Shown here one piece after another: positions 26,042 through 35,545 of a stretch of DNA of 64,000 nt. The stretch covers positions 1-64,000 of the forward strand of contig JBKCHO010000055.1 in the NCBI GenBank assembly GCA_046302815.1, written 5' to 3'. Position 1 is the stretch's first letter. Every line of letters starts with the position of its first letter. This stretch comes from JALRAP01 sp046302815. GTDB taxonomy: Bacteria > Bacteroidota > Bacteroidia > AKYH767-A > OLB10. The notes beneath the pieces were generated by a model. The model did no database searches and was not told where the DNA came from. It saw only the letters and a program-made list of their open reading frames with translations. Position numbers and translations under genes: made by a program.

Positions 26042-28489
26042 TCAACCCTCGAAATCCATATCCTCTCTCGAACGGTCACGCATTCGCTGTTGATCGCGAT
26101 CACGAAGTTCACCGAAACGATAGGTGAATGATAGCGTCACAAAACGGCTTTGACGCTTCCTTGTGAAGTCCTGGCTGTAGGTAACATCTTCAAATTCGAA
26201 ACCGAACCGCTGTACATTGAATGGATCGGAAACCCGCACCGATACCACACCTTTGTCTTTCAGAATTTTCCTGCTGGCAGCGATAGTCAACATTTGCATG
26301 TCCTTCATGGTTCCTTGAGTAACACGCATTCTTGGACGATAGAAATAGGTGATTTGAAGGTCGGTGTTTTTGAAAGGCTTGAAAGTGGAGAAAACCCTGC
26401 CGGAGGCGGTCCAAGATTCGGAGTTCAAATCCTCCTGAAGGTTTTTAGCGCTGATCATGTTGTAGTAAATGTTGGTGCTAAAAGTGATATTCCACCATTT
26501 GTAGGGTGCTCCGTTGAGAATAAATTCCGCCCCATAATTACGCGCGAAAGCGAGGTTCTCCCAAGTAACCACTGTAATTTGCAAAGTGTCGTTTGAAACG
26601 GTCCTGTATCGCTGAATATTATCTCTAGTGAGTCGAGCATATAGCGTGGAGGTGAGAGAAAACTTGCCCATAAAACGCATGTTTTCTATCTCGTAGCTAT
26701 CGGTGTACTCGGGATCGAGGTCGGGGTTTCCAATTCTAACATTCCTGGGATCATCGTAATTGGGGAATGGGTTGAGTGCATTGCGTCTGGGCCGGTTTAT
26801 CCTACGACTATAAGTAGCTTTCCAAGAGTTTTTCTGGGAGGGTTTGTAGGTAACGAATGCGCTGGGATAAACCGAGAAGTAATCCTTGGTGAATACCGAA
26901 TCAGTTGTCACCAAATTGGACTCGGTGTTTGCATACTCGCTTCGCAATCCTAACTGATAGCCAAACTTACCCAGGGTTTGACGGTACTGTGCGTATGCGG
27001 CATGTAAAACATCTGAAAAAACAAAACGATTGGTTCGGTTCTCATCGCTTTCAAATACACCTCCGGAAAAACGCTCAAAAATCAGATCCGTGTCAAATTC
27101 ACGAATGGTTGACTTTACACCCGCTTCCACCTTCTTGTTTTCACTTATCGGATGTTCGTAATCCGTTGATACGCTAAAAATCTGATTCTGGTTGGCTGTT
27201 CTATCTCTTTCAAGCATCCCTCCTGGCAAAGGAGTGATTTCGTCGAGGTAATCAGATTCCGTATAAGTGTTATTCGGATCGTTATTATCAAAAGATGCAC
27301 TAGCATTGAAATTCAAAAGGCGCCCCTTTTGTTTGAAAAAGTGCTTCCAAGCGAGGTCAGCATCCAAGTTGAGATTCTCGCCCGTTCCATAGGTCAATCT
27401 TCTAGCATAGGATTCACCCGGAACTGAAACTTGGTAAAAGCGGTACAGGATATTGTTATCATCTTCCGATTCACCGACATTTACCATGGCACTTGAGGAA
27501 AGGGTGTTGCGATCGTTCAAATTCAGATCCACTCCGAATTTGACATTGTGCGTTTGCCTGGTATTGTTTCCATTTTCGTTTTGCTTGATTACATCAATGG
27601 TGTCTGGACGGAAATATGTTTCACGGTAAGAATTTCCTTCGTTGAAAGTATTGTCCCTGGTAAATGCATAATTTGTATAGATATTCCACTTGCCTTTGCG
27701 AAGGCTCAACATACCATTGATGCCATACCTGCCTTCAAATGAAGTGTTGACTCCAACATTTCCAGTGAACCCTTGTAGACGATTTTTCTTGGTAACAATG
27801 TTGATGATTCCGGAGATGCCATCCGGATCATATTTGGCAGAAGGATTGGTAATCACCTCGACATTTTCTACTGCCGAAGCCGGCAGGGATTCGAGTAGTG
27901 ATTTACCTCCCGAGCCAGTTAAGCCGGAAGGTCGACCATCGATCAGTATGGTAACATTCTCATTACCTCTCAGGCTGACAGTGCCTTCCTGATCGATCTC
28001 TACACTAGGTATGTTTTCGAGTACATTTTTGACACTTCCTCCCGCAGTAACGGCCAATTGTTCGGTGTTATAGGTGCGCTTGTCGATATTATTCATCATA
28101 AAAGCCTTATCGGCGGTAATGTCGGCTCCTTGAAGTGTTGTAGCAGAAATCTTCAGCTTGATGACACCTAGGTCCGTCACAGGAGTAGCTTCGCCAGGAC
28201 GCAAACCGACCCTTTGCGCATATTTCTCATATCCGATGAAAGCGATTTCAAGCATATAACCCCCGGGCCCCAGATTGTCTATTCTAAATTCTCCGGAATT
28301 TGAAGTTATGGCACCTGAAACCAGGGAAGAGTCTCTCATTTTTTTTACGGCCACGGTAGTAAATTCCAAAGGAGCAGATGTGGAGGCATCAACCACCTTC
28401 CCTTTTATGGAAAATACAGGTTGCTGGGCTTGTGTTAAAGAGAAGGAAGAAATCAGAAAAAGAAAAAAGATGAGTGTTGTATGTCGCAT
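26042..28489 (-). CDS. TonB-dependent receptor-like outer-membrane beta-barrel protein
   Basis: 815 residues from the ATG at 28489, chosen because it opens a signal peptide (MRHTTLIFFLFLISSF) and a TAnnTTTG element lies between it and the longer frame start at 28561. After the signal come a CarboxypepD_reg-like domain (IKGKVVDASTSAPLEFTTVAV, about residues 25-105), a plug (VLENIPSVEIDQEGTVSLRG, ILIDGRPSG) and a long 'outer membrane beta-barrel family' barrel (RINRPRRNALNPFPNYDDP). The C-terminus is Arg/Asp-rich rather than an aromatic-ending strand. It imports or binds an unknown ligand; no SusD partner is adjacent, so a polysaccharide locus is not indicated. Confidence 0.9.
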   Translation of the reverse strand: MRHTTLIFFLFLISSFSLTQAQQPVFSIKGKVVDASTSAPLEFTTVAVKKMRDSSLVSGAITSNSGEFRIDNLGPGGYMLEIAFIGYEKYAQRVGLRPGEATPVTDLGVIKLKISATTLQGADITADKAFMMNNIDKRTYNTEQLAVTAGGSVKNVLENIPSVEIDQEGTVSLRGNENVTILIDGRPSGLTGSGGKSLLESLPASAVENVEVITNPSAKYDPDGISGIINIVTKKNRLQGFTGNVGVNTSFEGRYGINGMLSLRKGKWNIYTNYAFTRDNTFNEGNSYRETYFRPDTIDVIKQNENGNNTRQTHNVKFGVDLNLNDRNTLSSSAMVNVGESEDDNNILYRFYQVSVPGESYARRLTYGTGENLNLDADLAWKHFFKQKGRLLNFNASASFDNNDPNNTYTESDYLDEITPLPGGMLERDRTANQNQIFSVSTDYEHPISENKKVEAGVKSTIREFDTDLIFERFSGGVFESDENRTNRFVFSDVLHAAYAQYRQTLGKFGYQLGLRSEYANTESNLVTTDSVFTKDYFSVYPSAFVTYKPSQKNSWKATYSRRINRPRRNALNPFPNYDDPRNVRIGNPDLDPEYTDSYEIENMRFMGKFSLTSTLYARLTRDNIQRYRTVSNDTLQITVVTWENLAFARNYGAEFILNGAPYKWWNITFSTNIYYNMISAKNLQEDLNSESWTASGRVFSTFKPFKNTDLQITYFYRPRMRVTQGTMKDMQMLTIAASRKILKDKGVVSVRVSDPFNVQRFGFEFEDVTYSQDFTRKRQSRFVTLSFTYRFGELRDRDQQRMRDRSREDMDFEG

Positions 28490-28509
28490 AATTAAGTTAA
28501 GACGAAATG

Positions 28510-28517
28510 CAAAGGTA
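28510..28517 (-). promoter_or_regulatory. -7 promoter element TACCTTTG, TonB-receptor-like gene
   Basis: Exact TAnnTTTG on the minus strand, 20 bases before the ATG at 28489 and inside the longest ORF, fixing the shorter start. Confidence 0.5.
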
Positions 28518-28582
28518 TCAAATGCCTTGTAGGATGTTATTGAAACACCGAAGTTTAACACGAATAGGGTGTTTTTGTTTTT

Positions 28583-28590
28583 TATATTTG
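28583..28590 (+). promoter_or_regulatory. -7 promoter element TATATTTG, carboxylate-amine ligase gene
   Basis: Exact TAnnTTTG, 28 bases before the ATG at 28619. No clear -33 TTG at the expected distance. Confidence 0.5.
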
Positions 28591-28618
28591 AACAAATTCA
28601 TTCCCGAAGGGAAAACAC

Positions 28619-29773
28619 ATGAAACCAGAGCGAACGCGTTCAGCCTCAAACTCAAGCGGTGCCAATGACACGGAAAAAAACCTGTTTACCATAGGTATTG
28701 AAGAGGAATTCCAAGTGATTGATCCGGTGACCCGGGAGTTGAAATCACACATGCATCAAATTGTGGACGGGGGGAAGACCGTTCTCCATGAGCAGGTGAA
28801 AGCCGAAATGCACCAATCCGTTGTGGAGGTTGGCACAAATGTGTGCAGCAATGTGGCCGAGGCTCGCAAGGAGGTGCTGTACCTGAGGCGAATGGTATCA
28901 GACCTCGCCGCCAAGCAAGGATTGCGAATTGCGGCCGCCGGCACACACCCTTTCTCGAGGTGGCAAGAGCAACCCATTACCGATAACCCTAGGTACCATG
29001 AGATAGTTAACGAAATGCAAGATGCCGCCCGATCTAATTTGATTTTCGGTTTGCATGTACATGTGGGTATTGCCAGTCGCCAGCAAGGCATAGCGCTGAT
29101 GAATTCTGCCAGATATTTTCTACCACACATTTTCGCGTTGTCTACCAATTCTCCCTTCTGGCAAGGAAGAAACACCGGATTCAAATCATACCGAGTAAAA
29201 GTATTTGACAAGTTTCCCCGAACAGGCATACCCGATTATTTTTCCAGTGCAGGAGAATACGACCGATACATCAATCTACTTATCAAAACCAATTGCATCG
29301 ACAATGCGCGAAAAGTGTGGTACGACCTAAGGTTGCACCCCACTTACAATACTTTGGAGTTCCGCATATGTGATGTGCCAATGCTGGTGGATGAAACTAT
29401 AGCCCTAACGGCGTTAATACAGGCATTAGTAGCCAAGCTTGTTCGACTTATGGAGCAGAACCTCGACTTCAGACAATACAGTCGAGCGCTCATCAATGAG
29501 AACAAATGGCGTGCGGCTCGCTATGGTATTGAGGGAAAGCTAATCGACTTCGGAAAGGAGAAGGAAGTTTCAGTTCCCGAATTGGCTGAAGAACTTTTAG
29601 CCTTTGTAGATGATATGGTTGATGAATTAGGTAGCCGCAATGAAATAACATACATTAGAGAAATACTTCGCAACGGTACCGGAGCCGATCGCCAGCTGGA
29701 AACCTACAAGCAAACAGGCGACTTCAAAAAAGTAGTTGATCAAATCATCGAAGAAACCAATAAAGGAATCTGA
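28619..29773 (+). CDS. GCS2-type carboxylate-amine ligase (YbdK family)
   Basis: 384 residues. FTIGIEEEFQVIDPVTREL is the family start with its acidic metal-binding residues; FGLHVHVGI, YHEIVNEMQ, NTLEFRICDVP and the C-terminal LRNGTGADRQLETYK are also typical. The family ligates glutamate (or a related acid) to an amine using ATP; E. coli YbdK has weak glutamate-cysteine ligase activity, while others act in natural-product or protective-thiol pathways. No glutathione synthetase is seen nearby, so the product is uncertain. The next gene, a secreted sugar dehydrogenase, starts 2 bases after the stop, implying cotranscription. Confidence 0.9.
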   Translation: MKPERTRSASNSSGANDTEKNLFTIGIEEEFQVIDPVTRELKSHMHQIVDGGKTVLHEQVKAEMHQSVVEVGTNVCSNVAEARKEVLYLRRMVSDLAAKQGLRIAAAGTHPFSRWQEQPITDNPRYHEIVNEMQDAARSNLIFGLHVHVGIASRQQGIALMNSARYFLPHIFALSTNSPFWQGRNTGFKSYRVKVFDKFPRTGIPDYFSSAGEYDRYINLLIKTNCIDNARKVWYDLRLHPTYNTLEFRICDVPMLVDETIALTALIQALVAKLVRLMEQNLDFRQYSRALINENKWRAARYGIEGKLIDFGKEKEVSVPELAEELLAFVDDMVDELGSRNEITYIREILRNGTGADRQLETYKQTGDFKKVVDQIIEETNKGI

Positions 29774-29775
29774 TA

Positions 29776-31191
29776 ATGAAACATCCTTGGCGCAATTTTT
29801 TTGGATTTTTACCCATTATCCTAGCAACATTAACCGCAAAGGCACAAAATCCTACCGATACTATCGGTAACACGCCTGTTGTGATACGCACAGCCATCGA
29901 CTCCTCCCATTTTTTAAATGGAAATCCCAGCCAATACAATTACGGATCTGGACCATGGGGCTTGACTTGGGCGCCCGATCAAAAACTTTGGATTGCGAAT
30001 AAAAAACAAATCAACCGTTATGATCCCAGTACAAGCACCCTGGATACAGTTTTGACAATTACATCGGGATATATTATGGATGTGGCCATTCACCCACAAT
30101 TTCCTTCCACTCCATTTGTATACGCCACCATTGATACTGGCAACTATTATGCTGCAAGCGCCTTTATTCACCTTTACCGTTTCACCTGGGATGCAACTAG
30201 CCAAAGTCTAATGTCTCCACAAGTGTTGTTGGGATGGGGGCACGGTGGCGAGCATTCAGGAGGTCGGGTTATTTTCGGCCTTGATGGAAAAGTGTATGTG
30301 TCAACTGCCGAATATTACCAGCCTTTTGATAGTCTGTTCAATAACTCCGGAAAAATCCTAAGGGTAAACCCCGATGGCACAGTTCCAATTGACAATCCTT
30401 TTCAAGATTACACATACACCCGCGGCCACCGCAATCCCCAGGGATTGGTACAGATACCAAATGGCCAAATCTTCTCATCTGAACATGGACAAATGATGGG
30501 TAATGACGAATTGAATCGGATCGAGGCGGGCGGGAATTATGGTTGGATACTGTATGACGCTTACCAATGCATCGGCAACCAAGACACTTGTCAATTTTAC
30601 TTTAGCACAAGGAAGTTCCCAATCAATAACGGCGCCCATCCACCGTCAGGTATAGATTATTATAGCCATCCATCGATACCTGAGTTCAATGGCATTCTTA
30701 TGGCGGTTACTGGAACCAATCAAGGACTCTATGCACTCGGTCTGAACGCAAACATGGATTCTACCATATCCAAAAACAGATACCTGTATGCGGTTGGACC
30801 GAATGGCCTTCCCGGCACCATGAGTAAGTTCGGTAGGATTCGTGATGTGTGTGCAACACCGTATGGCTCGGTCTTTTTTATTGCCCGTGACCGTGGATAT
30901 CCCCGTATCATGGAAATCTTTAATCCACTGTTTTCGAACCTGGCTCCAAAGCCGGAATTTGAAGATCTTTCCGTTTTCCCCAACCCTAGTACTTACTCGT
31001 CTGAAATATGTATCAAAAGACCGATTTCAGATACGGATTTCGTTAAGGTTTTTGATGCCTCGGGTAGAATTTTCTATGAAGCCCCCTTTCATGAATTAAC
31101 ACACACCATTCCTGCAAATACGCTTTCGCCCGGAACTTATACCATCGAAACCATGCGATATAGATCTCCAAAATTGATTGTATTTGAATAA
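29776..31191 (+). CDS. PQQ-dependent sugar dehydrogenase-like protein with T9SS type A tail
   Basis: 471 residues with a signal peptide (1-22, ending AKA-Q). The body is a glucose/sorbosone dehydrogenase beta-propeller: GPWGLTWAPDQKLWIA, DVAIHPQFPSTPFVYATI, GWGHGGEHSGGRVIFGLDGK (contains the catalytic-site His region), GHRNPQGLVQ, SSEHGQMMGNDELNRI and GGNYGW. Residues about 393-471 are a T9SS sorting domain (LSVFPNPS, FVKVFDASGRIFYE, LSPGTYTIE). It is likely exported to the surface, where it would oxidise sugars or polyols if PQQ is available. It starts 2 bases after the carboxylate-amine ligase gene, which is an odd pairing. Confidence 0.88.
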   Translation: MKHPWRNFFGFLPIILATLTAKAQNPTDTIGNTPVVIRTAIDSSHFLNGNPSQYNYGSGPWGLTWAPDQKLWIANKKQINRYDPSTSTLDTVLTITSGYIMDVAIHPQFPSTPFVYATIDTGNYYAASAFIHLYRFTWDATSQSLMSPQVLLGWGHGGEHSGGRVIFGLDGKVYVSTAEYYQPFDSLFNNSGKILRVNPDGTVPIDNPFQDYTYTRGHRNPQGLVQIPNGQIFSSEHGQMMGNDELNRIEAGGNYGWILYDAYQCIGNQDTCQFYFSTRKFPINNGAHPPSGIDYYSHPSIPEFNGILMAVTGTNQGLYALGLNANMDSTISKNRYLYAVGPNGLPGTMSKFGRIRDVCATPYGSVFFIARDRGYPRIMEIFNPLFSNLAPKPEFEDLSVFPNPSTYSSEICIKRPISDTDFVKVFDASGRIFYEAPFHELTHTIPANTLSPGTYTIETMRYRSPKLIVFE

Positions 31192-31303
31192 ATCGTAACG
31201 ATTCAATTTGTTTTGAATACCTTAGTCCTACTATGACATATAATATTTGTCATCTATAACCAAAGACATCTTAGAACATATCAGACCACGAATCAAACCG
31301 ACT

Positions 31304-34300
31304 ATGAAAAAACTTTTAATCCTTTTTTTAAGCTTAATTTCCATTCCATCAGTTGCTCAAAACATGTACAAGCCTTCGGCTTATGAAATTTCGCAGCTTC
31401 CGGCATGGGCGCAAGCCATGTATTCGGATGAGCCCAACATGTTCGTTGTAGACTCGCTATATGCGGCATACCATTCCAGCCATGCCTTCGTGAAATCATA
31501 CCATACGCAATATTACAAGCGCTGGAGGCGACAATCGTTGCCATTTGTGGATGCCAACGGTGTTATTCGTCGACCAACACCTTTAATGGAAAAAGCCATT
31601 CAACAGGAATTCCTTGCCAAAACGCAATTCACTACCTCCGCTTCAAACTGGTCAGTTGCTGGCCCAATCCAGGTCTTACAAAACAATGGCCTCCCGGGAG
31701 GCGGACAGTCTAACATCTACTCCGTAGACCAATGCCTTTCAAATCCCTCAATCATGTACTGTGGTACAGAACCGGGTGAGGTTTACAAAAGTTCTGATGG
31801 CGGCGAAACATGGACCAGTGTTTCCATGTCGATGAACTTCGGTAGCGGAGTCACTGCCGTTGAAGTTAATCCCGACAACCCCGATATTGTATTCGCAGGA
31901 GGAAATGCAGGTGTGTTTCGTAGCGACAATGGTGGACAGAGCTGGACGAATGTGTTGCCCAACACCAATTTTGGTGTCAATGAGATCCTAATCAACCACG
32001 CCAACACCAACATTGTGATGGCGGCCACCGACAAAGGGCTATACCGTAGCATCGATGGAGGAATAACATGGAACCAACTTTACAACCAAAAAACCTACGA
32101 CATCAAATTCAATGCTGGCAACGCTGGAATTGCGTACGCTGTTAAGAATAATCCCTCCTTGGTGATTTGTGAATTTTTCTTGTCTACGGATTCTGGCGCA
32201 ACATGGACTCTGCAATCGAACGGATGGTTCTCTTCCAATGACCCGGCTCGCAACGATGGCGGAGCGCGCATTGGCGTATCTCCGGCCAATCCGAACCGTG
32301 TGTATGCCTACCTGATTGGTGAAGCGAAAGCCAACGATTACGGATTCATTGGTGTTTACAGAAGTGATGATGGTGGTTACACTTGGTCGCTTCCCAACGG
32401 TCCGGCCGGAGGACCTTACACGGCATCCCATCCGAATTTGGCTTACGGAAATACAGGCTGGACATATCATCAAGGTTTTTACAATTGTGCCATCATGGTT
32501 GACGAAAACAATGCCGATCGAATTCTGATAGGTGGCCTTAACCTTTGGCGATCCAATAACGGTGGCGCCTCCTTTAGTTCCGTAGCAGGGTATGTGGGCG
32601 GCCCCCTCAGCATCCATGTGGACATGCAGGATTTCAGAATGATAAACGGTATTGCATGGATCTCCACTGATGGAGGCATTTATAAGTCGAATGATTTTTT
32701 TGTATCTCAACCTGTATTCAAAATGACTGGTTTGCATGCGACGGACTATTGGGGTTTTGGAAGTGGATGGAATGAGGATGTGCTGGTTGGCGGATTGTAT
32801 CACAACGGCAACATTGCATACCATGAGAACTACGGCGCAGGCAACTATCTCGCCTTGGGAGGAGGCGAAGCTCCTACGGGTTATGTGAATCCTGGTAACA
32901 ACCGGAAAACCTACTTCTCCGATATCGGGGGCCGATTTCTGCCTTCTAGTATCACAGGTCAAGTGAATGGATTCTCTTTTGGGAAAAGCCCCAACGAAAG
33001 CTATTACGCCGCCGAATCAAGCGAATTGGAATTCCATCCGAACTGCTACAACACAGCTTGGCTTGGAAACGAAAACAAACTATGGCGCACGGATGATGGT
33101 GGAGGATCATTCAATTTAGTGAATGCATTTGGCACCAATGTCAACAACCAAATAAAGTACATCGAAGTATCCTCGAGTGATCCGGATGTTATGTATTTGA
33201 ACCAACAGCCTGCTTCAGGGAGCACAGGCACCTTATGGAAAACCGTCAATGGAGGACAATCTTGGAACGCCCTTACCATTCCAAGTGGAAACAGCAGGAG
33301 GATGTTGCTGACTGTGGATCCGTTGAATGAAAATCGAATTTGGATTGCATACCCAGGAGGATCGAATGGGAACAAAATATACAAGTCGGTAAATGGCGGC
33401 CAAACCTGGACAAACATCACATCCACCCTACTCAATAACGAACAAGCGCAGTCCATTGTACACATCGCAGGCACGCAAGGTGGATTATATTATTGTACTA
33501 ACAAATCGGTTTATTATTTTAGCGAAGCCTCAGGTGCATGGGTTATAGCCAATCAGGGCTTACCCACTTTCACAAGCACAGTGATTGCAAGACCATTTTA
33601 TCGTGATGGCAAGATTCGGGTGGCTACTTACGGCAAGGGTATTTGGGAAAGCGCTTTAGAGGAGTCTCCAAGTGGCCCAATAGCACGGATACAAGTCGAC
33701 AAGTTATCGCAAACAGTTATCTGCGTGACCGACTCCTTTTATTTTGAAGATCATTCGTTCTTGAATCATACGAACGCAAGCTGGAGTTGGACTTTCCAAA
33801 ACGGCACACCGAGCACCTCCAACCTGCGCAATCCGGTAGTATTCTTCAATGCTCCAGGGAGCCAAATGGTAACCTTGACTGTTACAGATGGCAATGGTCA
33901 GCAGGATTCGGACACCATTTACATAGAGCTTAATCCGTATGCCTTCCCCACTATCATTGCTGAGGGCTTCGAGGGCGCTTTCCTACCCTCGGGATGGACG
34001 CAGTTTAATGAAGACAATGGTGGGCAATGGGCGCTGGCGACCAATGCTGGAGCCACTGGCTCTTCAAATAGTGCTTTATTCGACAATTACAACATCGACT
34101 CGCAAACCACTTATGATGATTTGAGGACCCATCTAAATACCACTGGGATGCAAAATCCGGTTTTGACTTTTGATGCGGCCTATGCAAGATGGGGAGGAAA
34201 TTATAGCGACACACTTGAGGTATTAGTCTCTACCGACTGTGGACAAACATTCACTTCGCTATATTTAAAAGGTGGCACCACCTTGGCAACTGCTCCAGAC

Positions 34301-34720
34301 AACCAAAATTTCTTTATTCCAACCGCATCGCAATGGCGAACCGACACCATTTCATTGACGGGTTATGAGAACATCTCCGTGCTGATGGTTGTATTCAGGA
34401 ACAGGGGGCATTGGGGCAACTGTGTTTACATCGACAATGTGAACATTGGCAATAGCACCTCATCGATAACCGAAAGCCCGGGGTTGAATGCGCCCAACAT
34501 CCATCCTAATCCTATTGGTCGTGGCGATTGCCTGAACATTACACTTCCAAAAGGATCTTTTGAGGTAACCTTGTATGACCCCAGCGGCAAATCAATTCAG
34601 ACTTCCAAGATGAATAACCGGGGCCAAATGGAGGTCCCAACAAACCTGTCTGCCGGAAATTACTTGTTGCACATCAAAGGCGATCGAAATATTTGGAATC
34701 TGAAGGTGGTGGTGAGGTGA
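31304..34720 (+). CDS. Giant secreted Asp-box (sortilin/VPS10-like) propeller protein with PKD, MAM-like and T9SS tail
   Basis: 1138 residues from the ATG at 31304, which opens a clean signal peptide (MKKLLILFLSLISIPSVAQN); a TTG at 31247 is rejected. Residues 113-785 hold many Asp-box hairpins (SSDGGETW, SDNGGQSW, SIDGGITW, STDSGATW, SDDGGYTW, TVNGGQSW, SVNGGQTW), the signature of sialidase/sortilin-like propellers. A PKD-like domain (about 805-876, SWSWTFQNG), a MAM/choice-of-anchor-like domain (about 882-1048, EGFEGAFLPSGWTQ to YIDNVNIG) and a type A T9SS domain (1062-1138, IHPNPIGRG) follow. No sialidase catalytic residues are evident. Likely surface adhesion or protein binding. Paralogous to the gene at 36372. 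Confidence 0.88.
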   Translation: MKKLLILFLSLISIPSVAQNMYKPSAYEISQLPAWAQAMYSDEPNMFVVDSLYAAYHSSHAFVKSYHTQYYKRWRRQSLPFVDANGVIRRPTPLMEKAIQQEFLAKTQFTTSASNWSVAGPIQVLQNNGLPGGGQSNIYSVDQCLSNPSIMYCGTEPGEVYKSSDGGETWTSVSMSMNFGSGVTAVEVNPDNPDIVFAGGNAGVFRSDNGGQSWTNVLPNTNFGVNEILINHANTNIVMAATDKGLYRSIDGGITWNQLYNQKTYDIKFNAGNAGIAYAVKNNPSLVICEFFLSTDSGATWTLQSNGWFSSNDPARNDGGARIGVSPANPNRVYAYLIGEAKANDYGFIGVYRSDDGGYTWSLPNGPAGGPYTASHPNLAYGNTGWTYHQGFYNCAIMVDENNADRILIGGLNLWRSNNGGASFSSVAGYVGGPLSIHVDMQDFRMINGIAWISTDGGIYKSNDFFVSQPVFKMTGLHATDYWGFGSGWNEDVLVGGLYHNGNIAYHENYGAGNYLALGGGEAPTGYVNPGNNRKTYFSDIGGRFLPSSITGQVNGFSFGKSPNESYYAAESSELEFHPNCYNTAWLGNENKLWRTDDGGGSFNLVNAFGTNVNNQIKYIEVSSSDPDVMYLNQQPASGSTGTLWKTVNGGQSWNALTIPSGNSRRMLLTVDPLNENRIWIAYPGGSNGNKIYKSVNGGQTWTNITSTLLNNEQAQSIVHIAGTQGGLYYCTNKSVYYFSEASGAWVIANQGLPTFTSTVIARPFYRDGKIRVATYGKGIWESALEESPSGPIARIQVDKLSQTVICVTDSFYFEDHSFLNHTNASWSWTFQNGTPSTSNLRNPVVFFNAPGSQMVTLTVTDGNGQQDSDTIYIELNPYAFPTIIAEGFEGAFLPSGWTQFNEDNGGQWALATNAGATGSSNSALFDNYNIDSQTTYDDLRTHLNTTGMQNPVLTFDAAYARWGGNYSDTLEVLVSTDCGQTFTSLYLKGGTTLATAPDNQNFFIPTASQWRTDTISLTGYENISVLMVVFRNRGHWGNCVYIDNVNIGNSTSSITESPGLNAPNIHPNPIGRGDCLNITLPKGSFEVTLYDPSGKSIQTSKMNNRGQMEVPTNLSAGNYLLHIKGDRNIWNLKVVVR

Positions 34721-35062
34721 TAATTTTGGATCTGCCGCCCTTTACTTTCATTTAAACAGACCTGAAAATTTTCAATTGTTATGACATGTCGGCACCTCGA
34801 TGTTTGTAAAAAGCAGGTATTTGAAAAGAACATATGTAATCTTATAGCCCCTTTCCAGTAATCGGATAAGTTAAAAATTACACCTTTCGGTTTTAATATT
34901 TCAAAAGCAATCTATCCTTACTTTAGATCTGATCCTGTTTTAATAAGAAGGGACATTATTCCATGACAAAAAAGGAGACATTACCACTTACTATGAAAAA
35001 CTAAAAAGCGTGAAAAACCCCCGAAATAATCGAGGGTTTAAGTCTGCTTAGAAAAAAACGGA
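34721..35062. other. 342-base gene-free stretch
   Basis: The longest non-coding gap in the window. Its right end (35011-35040) holds the terminator of the minus-strand lipoprotein gene. The remaining ~290 bases are AT-rich. They contain a 13-codon ATG frame at 34963-35004 and a near-consensus TACTTTAG at 34918-34925, but no structure strong enough to call an RNA gene. It may hold the 3' end of the giant propeller transcript. Confidence 0.5.
35011..35040 (-). terminator. Terminator of the small lipoprotein gene
   Basis: A 10-base stem with one mismatch (35015-35024 pairs with 35030-35039, loop AATAA) followed on the minus strand by a run of Ts; it lies 23 bases after the stop of the gene at 35063. 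Confidence 0.65.
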
Positions 35063-35428
35063 TTAATTGGCTCCGGGCTTTTTCTTACCAACTTTCGGAG
35101 CTTCAGGGGTTGGAGCAGGGTCAGTCTTAGGGGTCTCCGTCTTGGGTTTGGAGGATACTTTTGTTTTGGGTTTTGATGCGGTGGCGGCCATTGCAGCAGC
35201 TATGGAGTCCTCGACCGCTTTCTTTGTTGCATTTGCGATTGAATCCAACTCGCGCTGCCTAGATTGCTCAGCCTCGATTTCGGCTTGCATCTTCAATCGC
35301 TCCGCCTCAGCTATAGAATCTTTCATTTGCTGTTCCTGGACCTGCCTCTCCTCTGCTGAAGGACCGCATGACACGACAGGTAGTACAAAAGTCCAGGCTA
35401 ACAAGGCATAAATTAGTTTATTTTTCAT
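35063..35428 (-). CDS. Small lipoprotein with coiled coil and Lys/Pro-rich tail
   Basis: 121 residues from the ATG at 35428. Signal peptide with lipobox VVSC, then a charged alpha-helical stretch (about residues 22-80; EERQVQEQQMKDSIAEAERL, with recurrent 'DSIA' at heptad-like spacing), then a low-complexity Lys/Pro/Thr tail ending KKKPGAN. No domain is recognised. The composition suggests an outer-membrane-anchored helix with a cell-wall-interacting basic tail, but that is inference. A terminator follows at 35011-35040. Confidence 0.75.
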   Translation of the reverse strand: MKNKLIYALLAWTFVLPVVSCGPSAEERQVQEQQMKDSIAEAERLKMQAEIEAEQSRQRELDSIANATKKAVEDSIAAAMAATASKPKTKVSSKPKTETPKTDPAPTPEAPKVGKKKPGAN

Positions 35429-35500
35429 TTGTTTTAGGTTTTGCACTGCCAATTTACTAGTTTTTTTGAAATTTTGACCCTTTTTGATTCAATAATTAAA

Positions 35501-35508
35501 TAAATTTG
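35501..35508 (+). promoter_or_regulatory. -7 promoter element TAAATTTG, DUF5011 gene
   Basis: Exact TAnnTTTG, 37 bases before the ATG at 35546. TTTTTG at 35481-35486 is 14 bases upstream and ATTTTG at 35471-35476 is 24 upstream, neither an ideal spacing. Confidence 0.45.
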
Positions 35509-35545
35509 TTGATAATTCTTAATAAACAAAAATTAATCCATAAAC

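Noticed and set aside
32039..32962. A 307-codon open frame antisense to the giant Asp-box gene
   Set aside because: It lies wholly inside a well-supported gene, has no recognisable domain, and its length follows from the low stop frequency in the repeat-rich coding strand.
34963..35004. 13-codon frame followed by a hairpin, as in an attenuator
   Set aside because: The hairpin has its T run on the other strand and serves the minus-strand lipoprotein gene; no downstream plus-strand gene is close enough to be attenuated.
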